From: Pseudonocardia parietis
GTDB taxonomy: Bacteria; Actinomycetota; Actinomycetes; Mycobacteriales; Pseudonocardiaceae
Reading direction: 5' to 3'
DNA: 64,000 bases
Assembly (NCBI RefSeq): GCF_017876315.1
Contig: NZ_JAGINU010000001.1
Coordinates: forward strand, 4,960,001 to 5,024,000
Position 1 is the stretch's first letter; each line of letters begins with the position of its first letter. Below, piece after piece: positions 59,111-64,000 of the stretch. The notes beneath the pieces were generated by a model. The model made no database searches. It was not told where the DNA came from and worked only from the letters and a program-made list of their open reading frames with translations. The position numbers and the translations under genes were made by a program.

Positions 59111-60565
59111 ATGCCGGTGGAACGGATCCTGGAGCGGAGCCGCTCGGGCACAGACGGATCCGGCTCGCCGCTGAAACGCACGCTGCGGGCCCGGGACATG
59201 GTCGGCTTCGGTGTCGGCATCATCATCGGTACCGGGATCTTCACCCTCGCCGGCGTGGAGGCACAGCAGCACGCCGGCCCCGCCGTCACCCTGTCGTTCC
59301 TGATCGGCGCGGTCGTCGCCGGCCTGGCCGCGGTCTGCTACGCGGAGCTGGCCTCGTCGGTCCCGACCGCCGGCTCGGCCTACACCTACGCCTTCACCAC
59401 CCTCGGCGAGGTCTTCGCCTGGATCATCGGCTGGGACCTGCTGCTCGAGTTCGGGCTCGGTCTCGCGGTCGTCTCGCGCAGCTGGTCGGGGTACCTCGCC
59501 GAGCTGTTCGGGCTGCCGACGGCCTGGTTCGGTGAGGACGCGACGGTCAACATCGGCGCCGTCGGGATCATCGCGCTGCTCACCGCGGTCGCCGTGGCCG
59601 GCATCCGCGAGTCGTCCCGGCTGACGAACCTGCTCGTGCTGGTCAAGCTGGCGGTGTGCGTGCTGATCGTGGCCGTCGGCGTGTTCTACATCGACACGGC
59701 CAACCTGACGCCGTTCGTCCCGCCGGCGCAGCCGCCGGAGGGCGGCGGCACGGTGTTCACCCAGCCCGTCATCTCCGGGGTGTTCGGGCTGGAGCCGACC
59801 GTCTACGGGGTCGGCGGCATGCTCACCGCGGCCGCGATCGTGTTCTTCGCCTACACCGGCTTCGAGGCGCTCGCGAACCTCGGCGAGGAGGTCAAGCGCC
59901 CGAACCGGGACCTCAAGATCGGCCTGCTCGGCGCGCTCGCCGTCTGCGCGGTGCTCTACATCGCCGTCTCGCTGGTCCTCACCGGGATGGTCCCCTACAC
60001 CGAGATCGACCCCGGCGCCCCGCTCTCCGTCGCCTTCTCGAGCGTCGGCCTGCCGTGGGTGGCCACCCTGATCTCGATCGGCGCGGTCACCGGACTGACC
60101 TCGGTGATGATGGTCGAGCTGGTCACGATCGGCCGGATCGGGTTCGCGATGGGCCGCGACGGCCTGCTGCCCGAGGCGATCGGCACCGCGCACCCGCGCT
60201 GGGGCACCCCGCACCGGATGACGATCATCGGCGGTGTGGTCTGCGCGATCATCGCCGCCTTCACCCCGATCACCGCGCTGGCCGACATGGTCTCGATCGG
60301 CGCGCTCGCGGCGATGATCATCGTGGCGATCGCGGTCCCGGTGCTGCGGCGGGCGCGGCCGGACCTGGAGCGCCCGTTCCGGGTCCCGTTCTCGCCGGTC
60401 GTCCCGGCGATCACCGCCCTGGCCTGCCTCTACCTGATGCTGAATCTGAACCTCGACACCTGGATCCGGTTCGTCGGCTGGCTGGTGCTCGGCCTGCTGG
60501 TCTACGTGTTCTACGGCCGCAAGCACTCGTTCCTGGCGAAGGAGGCCGACCGGGACACGGCCTGA
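59111..60565 (+). CDS. APC family amino acid permease
   Basis: A 484-residue amino acid-polyamine-organocation transporter with 12 helices. LKRTLRARDMVGFGVGIIIGTGIFTLAG holds the helix-1 GxG(I/V)xG substrate loop (part quoted: GVGIIIGTGIFTLAG), FFAYTGFEALANLGEEVKRPNRDL is the helix-6 signature, and a cationic-amino-acid transporter-like C-terminal half follows (VELVTIGRIGFAMGRDGLLP). It imports amino acids. Start uncertain: ATG at 59111, or GTG at 59093 with GAGG upstream. Convergent with the FAD monooxygenase 11 bases on. Confidence 0.9.
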   Translation: MPVERILERSRSGTDGSGSPLKRTLRARDMVGFGVGIIIGTGIFTLAGVEAQQHAGPAVTLSFLIGAVVAGLAAVCYAELASSVPTAGSAYTYAFTTLGEVFAWIIGWDLLLEFGLGLAVVSRSWSGYLAELFGLPTAWFGEDATVNIGAVGIIALLTAVAVAGIRESSRLTNLLVLVKLAVCVLIVAVGVFYIDTANLTPFVPPAQPPEGGGTVFTQPVISGVFGLEPTVYGVGGMLTAAAIVFFAYTGFEALANLGEEVKRPNRDLKIGLLGALAVCAVLYIAVSLVLTGMVPYTEIDPGAPLSVAFSSVGLPWVATLISIGAVTGLTSVMMVELVTIGRIGFAMGRDGLLPEAIGTAHPRWGTPHRMTIIGGVVCAIIAAFTPITALADMVSIGALAAMIIVAIAVPVLRRARPDLERPFRVPFSPVVPAITALACLYLMLNLNLDTWIRFVGWLVLGLLVYVFYGRKHSFLAKEADRDTA

Positions 60566-60576
60566 CCACCGGCGGC

Positions 60577-61830
60577 TCAGGAGCAGCCGGTGACCACCCC
60601 GACCGGGTCGACCTCGCCGCGCCGCAGCGCCCGGTGCAGCCGGCGGGCGAGGGTCAGGCGCCGCCGCACCTGGCGCACGGACCCGATCTGGGTCGCCTCG
60701 TGCAGCCGGCGGTGCAGCGGGCCCTGGTCGCCGCGGCGGTCCAGCAGCGACCACGAGAAGTCGATCGCGCCGGCGCCGTCGAGGCGGTGGGGCACCGTCT
60801 CGAACCACCGCATGCTGCGCCGCGCCATGTCCTGGATCGGCGCCATCGCGGCCCGGCGGCGGGCGTCGTAGGTCGCCAGCGCGGCCACGAGGTCCGGCGC
60901 CGGAGCGCCACCCGGATAGAGCTCCTCGGCCAGCACGATCGCGTCGGCCACCGCGAGCACGGTGCCGGAGCCGATCGCGAAGTGCGTGGTGTGCGCGGCG
61001 TCGCCGGCCAGTACGACGTGCCCGGACCGCCACGAGGTGTTGCGGACCTCGCGGAACTCCAGCCACGGCGAGGCGCCCATCCCGGGCGGGGCGATCAGCG
61101 AGTGTCCCTCCAGCGACCGGGCGAAGATCGTCTCCAGCAGCCGCATCCCCTCGTCGGCGGACATCCGGTCCAGGCCGAGACCGGCCCAGGTCTGCGGGGT
61201 GCACTCCACGATGCAGGTGCTGACGCAGTCCGCGGCGGGGTAGGCGTGGAACCAGACCCAGCCGGCCTCGGTGTGTTCGAAGGCGAAGGTGAACGCCGCG
61301 AACGCCTTGGACGTGCCGAACCAGACGTAGCGGTTGGTGCCGTGGGTCAGGCGGGTGCCGAAGTCGTCGCTGCGGGCGCTCCGGATCGCGCTGCCCGCCC
61401 CGTCCGCGGCGACGACGACGTCGGCGTCCGTGGTCAGCGGGTCGGCGGCCAGATCACCGTCCGCGGCGACCGCGGTGCCGAACCGCAGGTCGACGCCGAC
61501 CTGGCGGGCCCGCACGGTGAGTACCTCCAGCAGCCGCGCCCGCCCGATCGAGTAGCCGTAGCGCCCACCGAGGTGCACGGTCTCGCCTGCGACCTCGACG
61601 ACCTGGTCGCCCCAGACGTGCGCGGCGGCGCGGACGCCCTCCGCGCCGACCGGGTCGGTGCGGTAGAGCTCGTCGAGGATGTCCTCGCCGAGGGTCACGG
61701 CGAACCCGGACGCCTGCCCCGGCGCGTTCCGCTCGGCGACGACGACCTCGTCCCGGCCGGCGGAGCGCAGCCGCGCCAGGATCGCCAGATACAGGCCGGC
61801 CGGACCGCCACCCACGCACACGATCTTCAC
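60577..61830 (-). CDS. FAD-dependent monooxygenase, salicylyl/anthraniloyl-CoA hydroxylase-like (copy 1)
   Basis: A 417-residue flavoprotein hydroxylase. GGGPAGLYLAILARL is the FAD loop, DADVVVAADGAGSAIR the DG motif and GHVVLAGDAAHTTHFAIGSGT the GD motif. This HTTHFxIGSGT form of the GD motif is, from memory, characteristic of the N-terminal domain of salicylyl-CoA 5-hydroxylase and anthraniloyl-CoA monooxygenase; the reductase half is absent here. It is a clear paralogue of the next gene. GTG start at 61830. Confidence 0.85.
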   Translation of the reverse strand: MKIVCVGGGPAGLYLAILARLRSAGRDEVVVAERNAPGQASGFAVTLGEDILDELYRTDPVGAEGVRAAAHVWGDQVVEVAGETVHLGGRYGYSIGRARLLEVLTVRARQVGVDLRFGTAVAADGDLAADPLTTDADVVVAADGAGSAIRSARSDDFGTRLTHGTNRYVWFGTSKAFAAFTFAFEHTEAGWVWFHAYPAADCVSTCIVECTPQTWAGLGLDRMSADEGMRLLETIFARSLEGHSLIAPPGMGASPWLEFREVRNTSWRSGHVVLAGDAAHTTHFAIGSGTVLAVADAIVLAEELYPGGAPAPDLVAALATYDARRRAAMAPIQDMARRSMRWFETVPHRLDGAGAIDFSWSLLDRRGDQGPLHRRLHEATQIGSVRQVRRRLTLARRLHRALRRGEVDPVGVVTGCS

Positions 61831-61959
61831 GTGCCGTCCCTTCCGGCCCGCCCCGGCGGCAGGACCGGCGCCAGGGTAGGGGACGAAGCGGACACCTGCA
61901 CTACGAGGGGTAGCCGGATCCGCTGCGGAACGTGACGGAACGAGTGACGTGCGGGCCGT

Positions 61960-63207
61960 TCAGCCGATCGCGCCCCGTTCGCCGCGCTGGGCCGCCCGCC
62001 GGACGCGCCGAGCGCTGGTCAGCGTGCGACGCACCTGCCGGAGCGGGCCGATCTGGGTCGCCTTGTGCAGGCCGTAGTGCAGCCGGCCCATGTCCCCGCG
62101 CCGGTCGAGCAACGCCCAGGAGAACTCGATCGGGTCCTCGCCCTGGTCGAGGCGCCGCCCGGCCCGCTCGAACCACTGCATGTTGCGGCGCGCCATGTCC
62201 TGGATCGGGCCGAGCCGGGCGCGGCGCGTCGCGTCGTAGGCGGCCAGCGCGGCGCCCCGGCCGTCCGGGCAGTCCAGGTCGACGACGTCACGGGGGCCTG
62301 CCGAACCGTAGAGGGCGTCGGCCAGCGCCACCGCGTCCTGCACCGCGAGCACGGTGCCCGAACCGATGCCGAAGTGCGTGGTGTGCGCGGCGTCGCCGGC
62401 CAGTACCAGGTCACCGTCGCGCCAGGTGCGGTTGCGGATCTCCCGGAAGCGCAGCCACGGCTCCTCGCCGAAACCGTCGGCGGGCGGGAGCAGCCGGTGC
62501 CCCCCGAGTGCGTCGGCGAAGATCGACTCGAGCATCCGCAGGCCGTCGGCGGGGGGCATGCGGTCGAGCCCGAGCCCCTCCCAGGTCTCCGGCGCGCACT
62601 CCACGATGCAGGTGCTGGCACCGTCCGCGGAGGGGTAGGCGTAGAACCAGACCCATCCGGCGTGGGTCCGCTCGAAGGCGAAGGTGAAGACGTCGACGGT
62701 GCGGTCGGTGCCGAGCCAGACGTAGCGGTTCTCGCCCGGCTCGATCGTCGTGCCGAAATGGTCGGCCCTGGCCGAGCGCAGCCGGCTGCCGACACCGTCG
62801 GTGGCCACGACCACGTCGGCGTCGAGCTCGCCCCGGTCGGCGATCGTGCTACCGAACCGCAGGTCGACGCCGAGCTGCTCGGCGCGCCGGGTCAGGACCT
62901 CGAGCATCGTCACGCGGGCCATCGAGTAGCCGTACTTGCCACCGAGGTGCACCGGCCTGCGGTCGCCGATGCGGACCATCTGGTCGCTCCACAGCCGTGA
63001 CGCACGGCGCAACGCGGGCGCCCCGGCGGGGTCGGTGCGATAGAAGTCGTCGAGCAGGTCCTCGCCGAAGGTGACACCGAACCCGTGTGTCCGCCCCGGC
63101 TCGTTGCGCTCGTGCACGACGACCTCGTCCCGGCCGCCGGAACGCAGCCGGGCGAGAATCGCCAGGTAGAGGCCGGTCGGCCCACCACCCACGCACGCGA
63201 TACGCAC
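61960..63207 (-). CDS. FAD-dependent monooxygenase, salicylyl/anthraniloyl-CoA hydroxylase-like (copy 2)
   Basis: A 415-residue paralogue of the downstream gene, with matching blocks throughout: GGGPTGLYLAILARL, GVTFGEDLLDDFYRTDPAG, RYVWLGTD, AGWVWFYAYPSADG, STCIVEC, GDLVLAGDAAHTTHFGIGSGT and GPIQDMARRNMQWFE. The tandem pair arose by duplication. GAGGGGGC precedes the GTG at 63207. The 129-base gap suggests cotranscription is possible but not certain. Aromatic-CoA substrates are inferred from family only. Confidence 0.87.
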   Translation of the reverse strand: MRIACVGGGPTGLYLAILARLRSGGRDEVVVHERNEPGRTHGFGVTFGEDLLDDFYRTDPAGAPALRRASRLWSDQMVRIGDRRPVHLGGKYGYSMARVTMLEVLTRRAEQLGVDLRFGSTIADRGELDADVVVATDGVGSRLRSARADHFGTTIEPGENRYVWLGTDRTVDVFTFAFERTHAGWVWFYAYPSADGASTCIVECAPETWEGLGLDRMPPADGLRMLESIFADALGGHRLLPPADGFGEEPWLRFREIRNRTWRDGDLVLAGDAAHTTHFGIGSGTVLAVQDAVALADALYGSAGPRDVVDLDCPDGRGAALAAYDATRRARLGPIQDMARRNMQWFERAGRRLDQGEDPIEFSWALLDRRGDMGRLHYGLHKATQIGPLRQVRRTLTSARRVRRAAQRGERGAIG

Positions 63208-63341
63208 CAGAAGCCCCCTCGGTTCACCGCATCACACAATGGAAGGTCACGGTAGCGCAGGGTTTGCGAACCCCGATCGGGTGTGCTGCCACGCCGCGAC
63301 CCGGGACGTGACCCCGAGGTCCCCCTCGTTAGCGTGGTGTC

Positions 63342-63377
63342 GTGTTCGTGAGCAACGCCCGCGCAGGCGTCCGGTGA
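63342..63377 (+). CDS. possible 11-codon leader peptide coupled to the flippase
   Basis: GTG at 63342 opens an 11-codon frame (MFVSNARAGVR, stop 63375-63377). TAGCGT (63330-63335) ends 6 bases before it, so it could be translated from a leaderless RNA, and its stop overlaps the flippase GTG (GTGA at 63374-63377). Very short, so it could be chance. Confidence 0.3.
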   Translation: MFVSNARAGVR

Positions 63378-64000
63378 GCCTCGGCGGGATGGTGGCCGGA
63401 CGGCTGCAGTCGGTGCGGCGGGAGATGAGCAACCCGCTCTACCGCAATGCCTACGCGCTCATGCTGAACACCATCGTCAACTCCGGGTTCGGGCTCCTCT
63501 ACTGGATCTTCGCGGCGCGCACCTACAGCCCCGAGGACGTCGGCCGCGGTTCCGCGCTGGTCAACCTGATGATGCTCATCTCGGTGCTGACCACGTTGAA
63601 CTTCGGCCAGGCGCTCGTCCGGTTCCTGCCGACGGCCGGGAACGACTCGGCCCGGCTGGTACGCCTCGCCTACGCGATCTCGACCGGGCTCGGGGCACTG
63701 GTCGCGGCCGTCGTGATGACCTACCTGCACCTGGCCCGCTCCCCCGGCGACCCGCTGTGGGTCTCCCCCGGGTTCGCGGCCTGGTTCGTCGTCTCCACCG
63801 CCGCGTGGTCGATCTTCAACCTGCAGGACCAGATCTACACCGGGCTGCGCTCGGCGATGTGGGTGGCGTTGAAGAACGGCGTCTACGGCGTGGTCAAGCT
63901 GGTGCTGCTGGTGATCGTGGCACTCACGTCCGTCGAGGACGGCGTGTTCACCTCCTGGTCGGCGCCGGTGCTGGCGCTGCTGGTGCCGTTCAGCCTGCTC
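63374..64000 (+). CDS. polysaccharide biosynthesis flippase (partial, runs off window)
   Basis: The first 209 codons of a membrane protein of the MATE/Wzx-type flippase superfamily. After a basic start come NPLYRNAYALMLNTIVNSGFGLLYWIFAARTYSPEDVGRGSAL in outline (key part AARTYSPEDVGRGSAL), typical of O-antigen and teichuronate-type lipid-linked glycan flippases, then RLAYAISTGLGALVAAVV and later helices. It would move undecaprenyl-linked sugars across the membrane. Start at GTG 63374 or ATG 63389. The gene continues past 64000, so a polysaccharide locus may follow. Confidence 0.8.
   Translation, partial: MSLGGMVAGRLQSVRREMSNPLYRNAYALMLNTIVNSGFGLLYWIFAARTYSPEDVGRGSALVNLMMLISVLTTLNFGQALVRFLPTAGNDSARLVRLAYAISTGLGALVAAVVMTYLHLARSPGDPLWVSPGFAAWFVVSTAAWSIFNLQDQIYTGLRSAMWVALKNGVYGVVKLVLLVIVALTSVEDGVFTSWSAPVLALLVPFSLL

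Noticed and set aside
1-64000. tRNA, rRNA or other structured RNA genes
   Set aside because: GGTTCGA-like strings (for example near 8743 and 47039) lie inside protein genes and have no cloverleaf around them; no rRNA motifs were found.
1-64000. Mobile elements or prophage
   Set aside because: No transposase, integrase or phage structural motifs and no flanking target duplications were found; base composition looks even throughout.

Overview
The window is high-GC chromosomal DNA (estimated well over 70% G+C by eye) from an actinobacterium, most likely Pseudonocardia or another Pseudonocardiaceae member. Evidence: frequent GTG starts; an actinobacterial sigA with an acidic N-terminal extension; the block DUF3159 / OB-fold / DUF3710 / dut / DUF3093 / DUF4193 / cei / suhB / sigA, which matches the Mycobacterium tuberculosis Rv2693c-Rv2703 neighbourhood as I remember it; and a DUF397 / XRE-DUF5753 / DUF574-methyltransferase cluster, a gene set typical of sporulating or filamentous actinomycetes. 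I found no rRNA, tRNA, CRISPR array, phage or insertion sequence.

Layout. 0.1-5.4 kb: a TetR regulator divergent from a cytochrome P450, an SDR dehydrogenase, a small conserved protein, and a xylulokinase overlapping an IclR regulator. 5.4-10.3 kb: a peptide/nickel-type ABC importer operon with both ATPase domains fused in one polypeptide. 10.4-14.6 kb: a TetR / flavin monooxygenase / epimerase operon, then a second TetR divergent from an SRPBCC protein. 14.7-18.3 kb: a GntP permease / CoA-transferase / HMG-CoA-lyase-like cassette. 18.4-25.7 kb: a lipoprotein, LysE exporter, pseudouridine synthase, degenerate histidine-kinase-like protein, Sua5/YrdC protein, AHL-lactonase-like hydrolase, FmdB zinc ribbon and VOC protein. 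25.7-34.8 kb: AraC, acetamidase/formamidase, SDR, a membrane protein with divergent TetR, the DUF397/XRE/DUF574 cluster, a beta-lactamase-fold hydrolase, VOC protein and FAD monooxygenase. 34.9-42.0 kb: a sugar-acid/polyol cassette (MHS-type transporter, Zn dehydrogenase, mannitol-dehydrogenase-family protein, ManD-like dehydratase, 2-hydroxyacid dehydrogenase, LacI) in which five consecutive genes are joined by 4-nt start/stop overlaps. 42.1-54.1 kb: an Lrp regulator and the conserved dut-sigA block. 54.1-64.0 kb: a CDF metal exporter, ClpC-type ATPase, secreted SxxK hydrolase, APC permease, two tandem FAD monooxygenases, and the start of a polysaccharide flippase that runs off the window.

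The points most worth a second look are: (i) the DUF3710 protein at 44060-48076, 1338 residues against roughly 200-260 normally, with a tandem-repeat N-terminus and an ~850-residue repeat-rich tail carrying recurring DLLA motifs; (ii) the orphan CvnA-like pseudo-histidine-kinase at 20845-22878, which has lost its phospho-acceptor His and its ATP-binding N/G boxes; (iii) the sugar-acid cassette, which can be read as an L-gulonate/L-idonate to 2-keto-3-deoxygluconate route; and (iv) a set of well-formed operators, nested hairpin terminators and apparently leaderless promoters. All functions come from reading motifs and remembered family sequences; no database search was run.
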